This document shows, piece after piece, positions 21,140-31,384 of a stretch of DNA of 64,000 nucleotides; within the stretch, counting starts at the first letter, position 1, and each line of letters begins with the position of its first letter. Origin of the DNA: Mesostigma viride (taxonomy: Eukaryota > Streptophyta > Mesostigmatophyceae > Mesostigmatales > Mesostigmataceae). The stretch covers positions 7,339,750 through 7,403,749 of the forward strand of contig RPFO01000104.1 of NCBI GenBank assembly GCA_009746045.1, given 5' to 3'. The position numbers and the translations under genes were made by a program. The notes below the pieces were generated by a model. It had not been told where the DNA came from. It did not search any database and was given only the letters and a program-made list of their open reading frames with translations.

Positions 21140-21660
21140 TAATTAATTAATTAATTAGAGCAACAGGAGCTGGAAGACACACGCCGCGAGGCCGCTGACC
21201 GCACGTGGCCGCCGCCGCTGCCGGGTCATCCTCATGCGCTTCGACAAGGATCGAGCTGGGGGAGACCCCAGTCTCTCTTCTGGACGAGCTCAGGAACCAG
21301 CTCTTGCATGGCGCGCATGGAGCTGCGGCCAGGTGCGACACTGCGGCAGGTCGCCTACCGCCTGCCCCATCCACGGGACAATTAAGGCTGGGCCCCGCGG
21401 CCAATGCCGGCACCATGCAGCAGTGGTCCTAGTCAGTACCTTCAGTGCCGACATGTATCGCCAACTAGAGCTGAGTTCGGTTCCTCTCTTGCCACAAGAA
21501 GCTAGGGCGTGCACCCCTTGGCCCTTGGTTGCTTGACGACGACCTGCAGGTCGGTCATATTACAGGTCGGGTGCCTGCATGCCCATGGGCAGCAGCAGCA
21601 ACGCCGGCCGCGACCATGCAGTGGCCCGATCCGGACTCAGTTAATTCACGATCTGCCACA
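21140..21660 (+). pseudogene. Decayed ORF1-like sequence
   Basis: Pieces in several frames (RVILMRFDKDRAG; LLDELRNQLLHG; LCHKKLG; WLLDDDLQ; QQQQRR) follow the order of the RRM-like and C-terminal parts of the ORF1 at 5144-5962 (NVIVKNLKMEEGE; FLRRRKRLE; LDDDLT; AQQQRRR). Too broken for confident assignment. Confidence 0.35.
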
Positions 21661-21740
21661 AGTAGTAACAGCGCCGCGAGAAGCTTCACCTGAACATTGC
21701 ATGGCCGGGCGGTGACCTATATGATATACATATATATTTA

Positions 21741-22550
21741 ATAATATAATTACTTACAGCAGAGTGAAATCACTCAAACCAAAGCAAACGCCCAGCTATA
21801 AACCTCTATACAGAGCCATGTCAAATCTCTATACTACGATAAGACCAATGGAAACTCCTAACGGGAGGAACCTAATAGCCCTGCTGCACCGCAAAATCAG
21901 CCCGCGTACGGCGGAGCATGATGTCAGCCATGGCCCGAGTCAGCGCCACCGACAAGCGCTGACGCCAATATGACGTCCAGGTCCGCGCCGACCATGGGGC
22001 CCGCTGGCCCTCCAGGTCCAGCCGGTCCTCCCGGAGCCGGCAACACTCCTTGAAGAAGGCGGAGGTCAGGGGCCCCATGGCCCCAAACTCCTCCAGGACA
22101 AAGGGCACCACACGATGGTGCCCGACGTCGCCGTAGGCCAGGAGCTTGGCCCGCTCCGCCCGGTCCGCCGTGTAACCTGCCGTGAGGGAGGCCCCAGCCA
22201 CGTGGCTAAGAGCCAAGGGCCGCGCCACCGAAACGTCAATAAGCAGATGCCGGCCACCCCCCTCAAAGTCCAGCACCACGATGTCAGGCCGGTGGTTGGG
22301 GGAATAGAAGGCAGCGCCATCCGCATCCTCGGACCGGATGTTCGCGTGGGGGAAAACCGACCGAATCATGGCGAGCACCACCGTCAGGAGGACAGTGTGC
22401 AAATACAAATACCAATTCTGATTCTGTTGGCCCCCCATGCAGGCAAGGTAGTGAGTCCCCGTGGGATCCAGCGGCTGCCCACAGCTACCACAAGGCCGCC
22501 CGGCCGGAACAAGAGGCTGCGGGGCAAATAGCTGGTGCCGGAGCGCCACC
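21741..22550 (-). mobile_element. RLE-type non-LTR retrotransposon, copy E1, 18-bp TSD
   Basis: Bounded by GATATACATATATATTTA at 21723-21740 and 22551-22568. 5'-truncated: it contains only the end of ORF2 (22549-21872) and a 3' UTR of about 130 bp. Confidence 0.8.
21872..22549 (-). CDS. Non-LTR retrotransposon ORF2 C-terminus: CCHC motif and restriction-like endonuclease (partial)
   Basis: An open frame of 225 codons, cut at its 5' end by truncation of the element. Residues about 20-36 give C-G-S-C, then H-Y-L-A-C, a CCHC zinc motif. Downstream, RPDIVVLDFEGGGRHLLIDV fits the R/KPD-x(12-15)-D signature of the PD-(D/E)XK restriction-like endonuclease of R2/NeSL/CRE-type elements. Further on a basic Trp/Arg-rich tail ends at a stop. 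In such elements this enzyme nicks the target for target-primed reverse transcription. No RT domain remains, so this copy cannot act alone. Family assignment rests on the paired CCHC and RPD..D motifs; clade is not resolved. Confidence 0.65.
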   Translation of the reverse strand: MALRHQLFAPQPLVPAGRPCGSCGQPLDPTGTHYLACMGGQQNQNWYLYLHTVLLTVVLAMIRSVFPHANIRSEDADGAAFYSPNHRPDIVVLDFEGGGRHLLIDVSVARPLALSHVAGASLTAGYTADRAERAKLLAYGDVGHHRVVPFVLEEFGAMGPLTSAFFKECCRLREDRLDLEGQRAPWSARTWTSYWRQRLSVALTRAMADIMLRRTRADFAVQQGY

Positions 22551-22565
22551 GATATACATATATAT

Positions 22566-22623
22566 TTAAAAAATATAATTACTTACAACAGAGTGAAATC
22601 ACTCAAACCAAAGCAAACGCCCA
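22566..22623 (-). mobile_element. RLE-type retrotransposon, 58-bp copy E2
   Basis: Only the last 58 bp of the family (TTGATTCACTC-type end to the AAATATAATTAC tail) are present, between ACATATATAT at 22556-22565 and 22624-22633. E1's TSD includes bases of E2, so E2 is older than E1. Confidence 0.7.
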
Positions 22624-22680
22624 ACATATATATCAAACAATTAAGAACAATTACCTCCGTTGGGATCTAGTAATATATAT

Positions 22681-24285
22681 TTTAAAAATATAATTACTTA
22701 CAGCAGAGTAAAATCACTCAAACCAAAGCAAACGCCCAGCTATAAACCTATATACAGAGCCATGTCAAAGCTCTATACTACGATAAGACCAATGGAAACG
22801 CCTAACGGGAGGAACCTAATAGCCCTGCTGCACCGCAAAATCAGCCCGCGTACGGCGGAGCATGATGTCAGCCATGGCCCGAGTCAGCGCCACCGACAAG
22901 CGCTGACGCCAATATGACGTCCAGGTCCGCGCCGACCATGGGGCCCGCTGGCCCTCCAGGTCCAGCCGGTCCTCCCGGAGCCGGCAACACTCCTTGAAGA
23001 AGGCGGAGGTCAGGGGCCCCATGGCCCCAAACTCCTCCAGGACAAAGGGCACCACACGATGGTGCCCGACGTCGCCGTAGGCCAGGAGCTTGGCCCGCTC
23101 CGCCCGGTCCGCCGTGTAACCTGCCGTGAGGGAGGCCCCAGCCACGTGGCTAAGAGCCAAGGGCCGCGCCACCGAAACGTCAATAAGCAGATGCCGGCCA
23201 CCCCCTCAAAGTCCAGCACCACGATGTCAGGCCGGTGGTTGGGGGAATAGAAGGCAGCGCCATCCGCATCCTCGGACCGGATGTTCGCGTGGGGGAAAAC
23301 CGACCGAATCATGGCGAGCACCACCGTCAGGAGGACAGTGTGCAAATACAAATACCAATTCTGATTCTGTTGGCCCCCCATGCAGGCAAGGTAGTGAGTC
23401 CCCGTGGGATCCAGCGGCTGCCCACAGCTACCACAAGGCCGCCCGGCCGGAACAAGAGGCTGCGGGGCAAATAGCTGGTGCCGGAGCGCCACCGAGTAGT
23501 GGCTGGGAGCCAAGGCGAATGGGGGGCCATGGGAAGAGCACGAAGGTACGCCGAGCCCACACTCCGCAAGGAAAGCGAGAACAGCCACGCACGTCCCTGG
23601 GCGTTGAGGTCCGCGAAAAGAGCAATCCAATCAGCCGTGTGCAGAATACCCGCGTAGGTTTTCTGGTGTTTATCGATGACGCGAGCAGGGAATGCGGCGG
23701 GAGATTGAACGGAGGCGACCGAGGGAGTGCCGCGAGGGAGGTGGCGCTGTACCGCCTGAGCGGCACGGACGGGAGAACAGGCCTGCTTGATCTCAGCATA
23801 GGCCTCCTGGATGGCGGTGACGAAGGGCAAAGGGCTGCTGGGGTCCAGGAGGTCAGGCGCTGCCGTTGCCAAAAGGGGCAGGAGCCGGCAGCTTTCCGCC
23901 CACGACTGGGCGACGGAGCCCAAAAAGGCTGCTGGGGCCAGCCGGGCGGCACGAGTCAGACCGCAGCCACCCATCCGTGCAGGCAGGGAGGCAATGCGAA
24001 TAGCATGTGGCGGGAGGTCGGGGCCCGGGACCAGCTGCGCCAAGGCCGACTGGATGCGTTCATCGTGGCCCTCGGCGGCCAGCCGGACCTGAGACGGAAG
24101 AGCGCCCCGGAGCCAGTGAACGACGCGAGGGTGAGCGCAAAACCACAGAAGCAGACCCTTGGTCTGCGAATCATGAAGGCGCGCAATCAAGGGCAGTACC
24201 TCAGTGCGTGCCTCGAGGGCGGCCCGCAGAGCATCGATGACAAACGCGGGGTCGCCAACCGGAACGCCGAGGACATCCAACCCAT
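22681..24285 (-). mobile_element. RLE-type retrotransposon, copy E3, 17-bp TSD
   Basis: Bounded by GATCTAGTAATATATAT at 22664-22680 and 24286-24302. 5'-truncated at 1.6 kb. Removal restores a continuous repeat, ccgttgggatctagtaatata then tgtatcatatccctgag, which is a variant of the ORF1-only 3' end at 4727-4765. Confidence 0.85.
22816..24280 (-). pseudogene. RLE-type ORF2 C-terminal half, frameshifted
   Basis: 24280-23440 reads MDVLGVPVGDPAFVIDALRA, then SLPARMGGCGLTRAARLAPA, then TYAGILHTADWIALFADL, the conserved region between RT and endonuclease in these elements. The frame then continues through the same CCHC/RLE sequence as E1. It lacks one C in a run of C at about 23203 (5 C here against 6 in E1 at about 22257), which destroys the RPD..D region. 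Otherwise nearly identical to E1, so inactivation is recent. Confidence 0.65.
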
Positions 24286-24302
24286 GATCTAGTAATATAT
24301 AT

Positions 24303-24423
24303 GTATCATATCCCTGAGAAGGGGTGTATTATGGTTTAATAATCTAATACATTCTGAGCTACAACCTGCAGGTGGGGGATCATGTAAACTGCCACCTACT
24401 CGATCTGGGTGCGCATGCACAAG
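24303..24423 (-). mobile_element. Remnant of the ORF1-only 3' UTR (target of E3)
   Basis: The blocks ccctgagaaggggtg, aatacattctgagctac and aagctaggtgcacc follow the order of 4755-4850 and 16205-16290. Its hairpin half is at 22650-22664, on the other side of E3. Confidence 0.6.
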
Positions 24424-24655
24424 CTAGGTGCACCTATACACCACACTGATCAGATGTATCATCAGTGAAGTGAGACAACTATGCCTGGACGCATGGCGAT
24501 CCAACGCCGTGGAAGGACTAGGGGAATTGTCTGAGCTCTGGGAAAGACGCGAAGGCCGCGGGAGCCGCGGGGCTATCTCTAGGACGACCTGCATGGAGGG
24601 AGACAGCCGGAGGGTAACATGAAAGGTTGATAATATAGGGAAAACACACACACAC
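24424..24655. other. Unassigned sequence
   Basis: A short plus-strand open stretch (24428-24622) has no recognisable family. Nothing else seen. Confidence 0.3.
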
Positions 24656-25507
24656 ATGCACATGCACCACCACCACCACCACCACCACCATGCCACCACC
24701 ACCACCACCACCACCACCACCACCACCACCACCACCACCACCACCACCACCACCACCACCACCACCACCACCACCACCACCACCACCACCACCACCACCA
24801 CCACCACCACCACCACCACCACCACCACCACCACCACCACCACCACCACCACCACCACCACCACCACCACCACCATGCACCACCACCACCACCACCACCA
24901 CCACCACCACCACCACCACCACCACCACCACCACCACCACCACCACCACCACCACCACCACCACCGGCACCACCACCACCGGCACCACCACCACCACCAC
25001 CACCACCACCACCACCACCACCACCACCACCACCACCACCACCACCACCACCACCACCGGCACCACCACCACCACCACCACCACCACCACCACCACCACC
25101 ACCACCACCACCACCACCACCACCACCACCACCACCACCACCACCACCACCACCACCACCACCACCACCACCACCACCACCACCACCACCACCACCACCA
25201 CCACCACCACCACCACCACCACCACCACCACCACCACCACCACCACCACCACCACCACCACCACCACCACCACCACCACCACCACCACCACCACCACCAC
25301 CACCACCACCACCACCACCACCACCACCACCGCCACCACCACCACCACCACCACCACCACCACCACCACCACCACCACCACCACCACCACCACCACCACC
25401 ACCACCACCACCACCACCACCACCACCACCACCACCACCACCACCACCACCACCACCACCACCACCACCACCACCACCACCACCACCACCACCACCACCA
25501 CCACCAT
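24656..25507 (+). repeat. (CAC)n microsatellite of about 850 bp
   Basis: Nearly pure CAC/ACC repeats with a few interruptions: CATG at 24690 and 24876, CCGG at 24964, 24981 and 25059, and CCGCC at 25332. It starts with a short ACACAC run. All six frames appear open only because of the repeat. Confidence 0.95.
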
Positions 25508-25701
25508 GCACCACCAACAAAAACAACCATGCAAAACTAAGAAGGAAAAGAGGGTTCAACGCGCACTACACACATACACGAAGGGGCTAATTCTTTCTTT
25601 TAAAAGAAAAAGTAAGGAGGATACATTACTAAGGGAAAAAGAAAAAAGATAAAGAAAGAAAGAGAAAAGAAAAAGAAAAGAAAATGTAAATGTAAATAGT
25701 A
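25508..25701. other. A-rich (purine-rich) flank of the CAC array
   Basis: aaagaaaagag-type low-complexity sequence; no gene. Confidence 0.6.
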
Positions 25702-25712
25702 ATAATACGAAC

Positions 25713-25772
25713 CATGGTCCGGATTCTCCCGATTTCTGGCCACTGCATGAGCCTGCGCTGGTTGTCTCCTTG
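25713..25772 (+). mobile_element. 60-bp PLE 3'-end insertion with 11-bp TSD
   Basis: TSD ATAATACGAAC at 25702-25712 and 25773-25783. The body matches the last 50 bp of the PLE 3' UTR (ccatggtccggattctcccg to ggttgtctccttg) with a 10-bp insertion. Confidence 0.75.
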
Positions 25773-25839
25773 ATAATACGAACAGTAATTATTGTATCAT
25801 ATACCTAAAGCTAGGGGCCTGGCATGGGGTGGAAGATGA

Positions 25840-26648
25840 GTTAATTAATGGGTTAATTAATAGACACGTGACTGCGTCACGTGAGCATACGTCCTCAGTG
25901 CATTATTAGTTAGTCGTGTTTGTTTTTTTTTGTTGGGAGGGGAACATGGGATGGAATGGATGGTAGAAGCTATCTAGGTCCTATAGTTACAGGGGTGTGG
26001 GCACCGCAGCCCGAACCCGAATCGCTATGAATGCCATACTTGGTCACACGCGGAGCCCCCGCAGGCTTGGGGGTGGTCTCCTTCATCGATCACTACTTGC
26101 CATCTATCCTTGCGCACCATCTGCCTCCATACAGTATTACAGACAAACCAGGAGGCTGCCCGGGTGCACGAGCCCGTCACGTCTAGTGTAGCACATGTCC
26201 ATGCCGAGTCTATCACGAAAAGTCCACGGGTGGCGGCCCTGCATGCCGCGCGCGGCCGGGGGCACGCCAGGTGAGGACATATCGCCCATGCAGGCTGGGC
26301 GGGCTTGGTGCCAGCTAGTCTATCTGATGTATCTACCTGATCTGTGCGGGCCAGGTGCCCGGCTAGGCCCAGGCGCCTGTGCCTAACAATGTGGGAAACT
26401 GAACATAGGGCAAATCAGCGTACAAATCCTCATTACTAATGTGCAAACCAAAGGGGATGTTAAGGGCCTTGCGCAGCATCTTGGTGACGGCGCCGTCGAG
26501 TCGTTGCTCCAGCTCCTGCGTCAGTGTCCATGCAGGTCTCGGCGCCGTAGGTCAGGATCGTCGGAATGACGATCGACCTTGAAGAGGTCACGCTTGACGA
26601 TCCGGGGTAGGCCCCGGGGTTGCTCCACCAGCGGCGGTGGTCATGGAG
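25840..26648 (-). mobile_element. LINE-B copy with 11-bp TSD
   Basis: Bounded by GTGGAAGATGA at 25829-25839 and 26649-26659. In element sense it carries ORF2 C-terminal remnants (tacggcgccgagacctgcatg; RLDGAVTKMLRKALN; HISNEDLYADLPYV; FRDRLGMDMCYTRRD), then 3' UTR, hairpin and TTAATT tail. It has internal deletions and frameshifts. The flanks join into an ORF1-only 3' UTR (catggggtggaagat then ggctagggcatggcgtctc). Confidence 0.8.
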
Positions 26649-26767
26649 GTGGAAGATGATTATTATGGATACCAATGGCTAGGGCATGGCGTCTCAGCAG
26701 TGAGTAACTCTCTGCATATATGGGCAAAGCAAGAATGCAGGGTAGAAGTCCTCGGGTGGAGGTTATT

Positions 26768-28587
26768 AATTAATTAATGTCCATGTTACCAAGAAAAGTC
26801 CTTATTTTAGGACCAGTTTGAATTAAAAAATATATGTGCAAACATCAAATTTTGACCCTGGCATTTTTACCACTGACAGATAACACACTTTTTGAATTTT
26901 GGACAAAAACCTGGGTTCAAATAATTACATTTAGTGCCTGAATGGACCCTGGCCCATGGCAGGCCTCAAACCGCGAATTTGGTCAAAATGAGAATTTAGG
27001 ACCAATAGGACCAATTAGTGTCAACGCATGACCATGCTATCCACACGGTCCCTTGAGCATCTTACAAGCGCTAGGGGACCCTACGAGGCCTTGGGATGGC
27101 GGGGCAGCGTATAACAAGGCCATACCCTGCTGTGGCTGCCTCTATATATACGCGTGCTTAACGGTGTCACAGATGGTGCAGGTAATGCATGCAATATACG
27201 GTTGCATGGTTGCTGAGGTTGCCCGGCTTGAACATGGCCCACCCCTTGCGGTAAACTTTCTCTAAGCATATGCCAAACCTTCTTTGACATCACGGACATG
27301 CTGGCCACCACCCAGCGATGAAAAAATATTGCATTTGCATTGCAACTAACACATGAATGCAGCCAAATCAAGTTACAGAACAGCGTTGTGCTAACATGCA
27401 ACGCTTTGTGAGCGAATTCAGGGTGCATGTAACACGTAAACCATACTGTATATACTGTCTGAGAACACCCTGAACGACTGCAGGCCACAGGACCATGGTT
27501 TATAACTAGTTCACATGAGTAAAACTGCTCTTACGCATGTGTGTTTTAGCTGCAGCGGACGACGAAGATAGAGACGTAAAAAATTGTATGACGTAAACCA
27601 ACTATGTGTGACAGTTATGTGCACAGAGAGCGTCCCCTCTTTTTAGGCATAGCTTACTGACTCAAAACACCACGACAGCGTTGGCAGTTACACTCATGAT
27701 CTAGGGCACCCCGGCACGTACCTGCTACTTACGTCGCCTCATTCCAGATGGTTGCAATGAAGTCGCTGAAATCCGCAGCGAGGTCAGCTTTCCGAGAGGC
27801 GAGAGCTGAGCGCACCAAAGCTGGCCAACCGGTTCGAAAATGATATAAACCACGCTTGTGCTGCGTTCTAGGTCCAAGAAATACCGAAAGTGAACACCTA
27901 TAAGGTGCGCTCGCTGCCCAGCCTGAACGTCCCTAAAACATGGTCGACAATGGAAATCGGGCAAGAATATCACGGCCCAGGCGCTCCCATGTCAAATACT
28001 CCGTTTATAAACTCCAGACTATAATCAAAATCGGCCACAAAAATTTCCTGGCTTGATTCGCACCACCATTGCTAATACACTAACATGTTTGTGCCAAAAT
28101 CGACCCTCCGCGAGCAGGCGATCTGCGACCCATTTGTGTTGTGCCGCTGTGCTACAGCGCTACACATAAAAACTTGCGCAGAAAATTTCACAGCCTTTAA
28201 GCATAACTAACCGGACCTTTCGTTTTTGCTACTGGGCGCCCGAAATGATAAACGCACGTGAAAACGCCGGCCACGATTGTCAGGTCGCCATATCCACCTC
28301 AGATCATTCCCGCACCCACTTTTTCGCTCCAAAATCGGTTATATTTTTGGTCGAGGTACCTACTTTCCCGCCATTATACCCGGTACCCGGGTACGGAATC
28401 CGGGTACCATGTGCCGGTACCACGGGTCGGGTACATCATGCCGGGTACGGTCCACATGGGGTACGGTCCATATAGTGACCCCCCCCCCCCCCCCCGGTAC
28501 CTCGGTTATTGTAAATTGGTCGTTAATTTAGGACAATGTCCTAAATTAAGGACCGTGGTAGCGCTAACATTAATAATAATTAATTAT
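26768..28587. mobile_element. 1.82-kb insertion of unknown class, 11-bp TSD
   Basis: Bounded by TGGAGGTTATT at 26757-26767 and 28588-28598. The left end has TTAATTAATT and a hairpin-capable motif, GTCCTTATTTTAGGAC. The right end carries a similar motif inverted, GTCCTAAATTAAGGAC. No recognisable protein in any frame; GC-poor left half and a GGTACC-rich minisatellite near the right end. Confidence 0.6.
28368..28500 (+). repeat. GGGTAC-rich minisatellite and poly-C run
   Basis: Irregular units around gggtaccgg/ggtacggtcc, followed by about 18 C at 28479-28495. Confidence 0.7.
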
Positions 28588-28959
28588 TGGAGGTTATTGC
28601 CCCTGAGGATAGTCGCTACACTAAGTACTACTACCGCCTCGATCGTCTGCCAGTAGTACGTAGAGGACAGCTCAGATGAGGATTATTATTATATCCCCCT
28701 CTAAGTGACTATATGGTCGGGGCATGCATATGCAGACGATATTTGTAACTGAACGTGGAATTATTTTTCTAATGAGATTAGCATAGTACTCAGTGGCAAT
28801 GATGCCCATGCGCATGACACGCACATACTTACTTACTTCTGGGCAAAGCAAGGCTAATACAACATCGATCGGGTCATGGTCGGGCCAGCATAGGCATACA
28901 TAGGTCGTCTCCTTGATGCATACACTGGTGCGTGGGCCACTGAGGCTAAGCGTTATTTG

Positions 28960-30990
28960 GGTTAATTAATTAATTAGGAACATAACTCCGTTGGGAGTGT
29001 TTGTAGCACATATGCCCTATAGGATCCGGAGACGTCCGTCCTATAGTCAGCAAAATTGGTGCGAGAGGTCCCCAGTTCAATTCCGGCCTGGATTCATTTG
29101 CAGTCTGCAGATCGCGGTTTTCCGCATCTTCCGCGGACCGGCACTGAACGCAAATGTTTTTCACCTTTGCGGCGTGCCGAATCAGAATATCCCGGAGAAG
29201 GGGCATATGGCATTCTAAGCTACTTCCTGCAATTAAGGGTGGGAATGTAAACGACACTTGCTCTAGGTGCACCAAGTGCACCTGCACTGGACCACGATCT
29301 CTCAGGGCACAAAGGGGGCCCGTCATGGGGTGGAAGATCAGCATGGCTATACAAGAGCTAGGGCATGGCTTCTCAACAGAGAGTGACTCTCTGCATAATA
29401 TAGGCAGAGCGTGGTCTTATGACATATTAATAATGCAACATCCATGGGGGTCCAATTATATAGGCATGGCTTGGCTAAATTCTGAAGGCGTCATCCATGA
29501 TGGGGGCCATTAGGGGCGCACATGCGCGTAGGCCACCGTGCTAGGCTAAGTCTGACTAATCTACACACACTACACTGTACTGTTATATATTCTATAGACG
29601 GAGGTTGCTGGGGCCGGTGGCAGTCCAGGTCAGTGCATGCCAGGGCTTGTGGTCAACGTGGATGACCGCCCCCCTCCAGTACACCGGTTTCGCCCCTGCA
29701 TGCATGCGCTCTGCCGGAGCTGAAGGTATAGGCCGGCCATGATAGCTCCCGTCGCCGTTGTTGCTGGGCCAGGGTCAAGTCATCGTCCAGCATGAAGCGA
29801 GTCCCCGTGATCGAGCTTCTTGCGGCATAATTTAAGCTAACGACAGCTTGTCCGCCATGTACTTAAAGGTGAGGAGCACGGGTTCCGGGCCATGCACTGG
29901 CCAGCCTTACCATGCGCGCGGGGGAGGCGGACAGCCGGTCGACATCCGCAGCTCACCAGTGAGTTGCCGCATGGGGGCAAAAATGTCGCGCTTAAATGCC
30001 ATGAGAAGCGTCTCCGAGGTCTCAGTCACCTACCGGCTGGTCGAAGTGCTTGACGACGACATTGTGGCTGCGCTTGTCGAGCTCGGCCTCCTCACGAAGG
30101 TCGAGTGCTTGTTGCTTGAGCTGCCGGTGCCGCAATGGTGGAGGTGGTGGAGGTGGTACGTGTGGTGCTTAAGCAAGTCCGCCCAGGTCTGGGTGGAAGG
30201 AGGCATTGCTAGCTGGCCGGGCCAGCAGATCGATGCCGGCTGGGCAGCGATGTCGACCCTTCATTCACCGCCTGCATGGGCGGTGAGGCATGCGGCGGGT
30301 GTCGTGCAGGCACTCAAGGGCGATGGCAGTGGCGTGGAGGCGCTTGTCGAGGTCGAGGAGCTGGGCCCTTGATGTCGGCAGTGGATCGAACGCGGAAATG
30401 CTGCCCAGTGGGAGGTGGAGGCGACGGTGGTGGAAAGGTGACTGAGGGAGCTCAGTAGCCAGCGTGCCTCCCATTGCTGCCACATCGGCAGCAAGGGGGG
30501 ACGCGTGCTGCTGGAAGGCTTCCGCAAGGATGGAACGGTGTGTGGGAGATGGATGGAGCCCAGATCTCGCCATCAGCTAGAGCGCATGAGAAGGGAGAAC
30601 GTTGAGAATGGTGTGCTGGAGTTGGGGGCGGGCGCGTGCCCGAACAGAAAGTCTCCGGGCGCATGTTGGTGCCGTCGGGGTGGATGAGGCGATTGATGTC
30701 GTGGAGATGGAGGCCCAGGTTGTAAAGCGAGGCGTAGTCCCCAATTAAGAAGAGGAAATGCATGGCAGTTGCTGGAGCCACATGTGCCGGTCCAGTCGTG
30801 ATCGTCAACCTTGAAAGGTCGGGGCCGGAAGCGCGGTTCAGTTGGACGTGGTTCTGCTGGGCGACTGCGTTTAGGATCTGGCGATGCCGAGGGCGAGGCC
30901 GCAGGAGCCGAGTGCACTACTAACGCTTGAGTAGTGGCCTCGCTGCCTGGTAGGCCGGGCGGAATTACAGCCGAAGAGCTCTGCAGGCGA
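28960..30990 (-). mobile_element. ORF1-only retroposon copy 3 (divergent)
   Basis: The TTAATT tail and hairpin at 28960-29000 are followed in element-reverse order by the family 3' UTR (to about 29590), split by a SINE at 29025-29190. ORF1 remnants follow to about 30990. ORF1 pieces include MRSS-type N-terminal Pro/Ser-rich sequence (ASPSASPDPKRSRPAEP, shared with copy 1) and QQHASPLAADVAAMGGTLAT. Many stops and frame changes. Again no ORF2 lies between ORF1 and the tail. Confidence 0.65.
29025..29190 (+). mobile_element. tRNA-like SINE copy
   Basis: Contains tccgtcctatagtcagc and ggtccccagttcaattcc (B-box-like), then the common 3' part ending cacctttgcggcgtgccgaa. Confidence 0.6.
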
Positions 30991-31384
30991 ACTTTCTTGG
31001 CTCATCGCAGCCGGTGCGTAGTCGAGCGTTTGCTCGTCATAATATTGCGTTTTAGTTTCGGAAAAATATATCAGCGTGTGCGCCTTAGAAAGACGAAGCG
31101 ATAGTGATATTCACGGCCGAATTTGGTGCCCAAATGTGAAAGTTATGAGCTTCGCGGTCAGCCATGGCTACCTCGTGGCTCGTGGCTCGTGACCCCGGCT
31201 TAAGCTTAGCTATAGCTACACTAGTCTCATAGTTCCCCTATAGGCTGGGAGTGGCTGGGTTGGCTGGCCGGATGGTGGGGGTCGCCTGCCAGGGCTTGTG
31301 GGGACCTTTATGTCAACAACGTAAAGTGTGGAAGCCCCCCCGGGATACAGAGCAAGCTAGTTGTCTAGATGCATGGGGGCAATC
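30991..31384. other. Repeat debris, including an ORF1 C-terminal fragment
   Basis: 31195-31310 resembles the end of ORF1 (ggtcgcctgccagggcttgtgg, minus strand). The rest is unassigned. Confidence 0.4.

Larger units (their letters stand above)
26730..28845 (+). mobile_element. LINE-D 3' UTR, split by a 1.8-kb insertion
   Basis: Parts at 26730-26767 and 28588-28845 together follow the LINE-D 3' UTR order seen at 19640-19930. Confidence 0.65.

Noticed and set aside
24424..25652. Very long ORFs in all frames (poly-His, poly-Thr, poly-Pro, poly-Trp)
   Set aside because: They are translations of the (CAC)n microsatellite and have no coding signal outside it.
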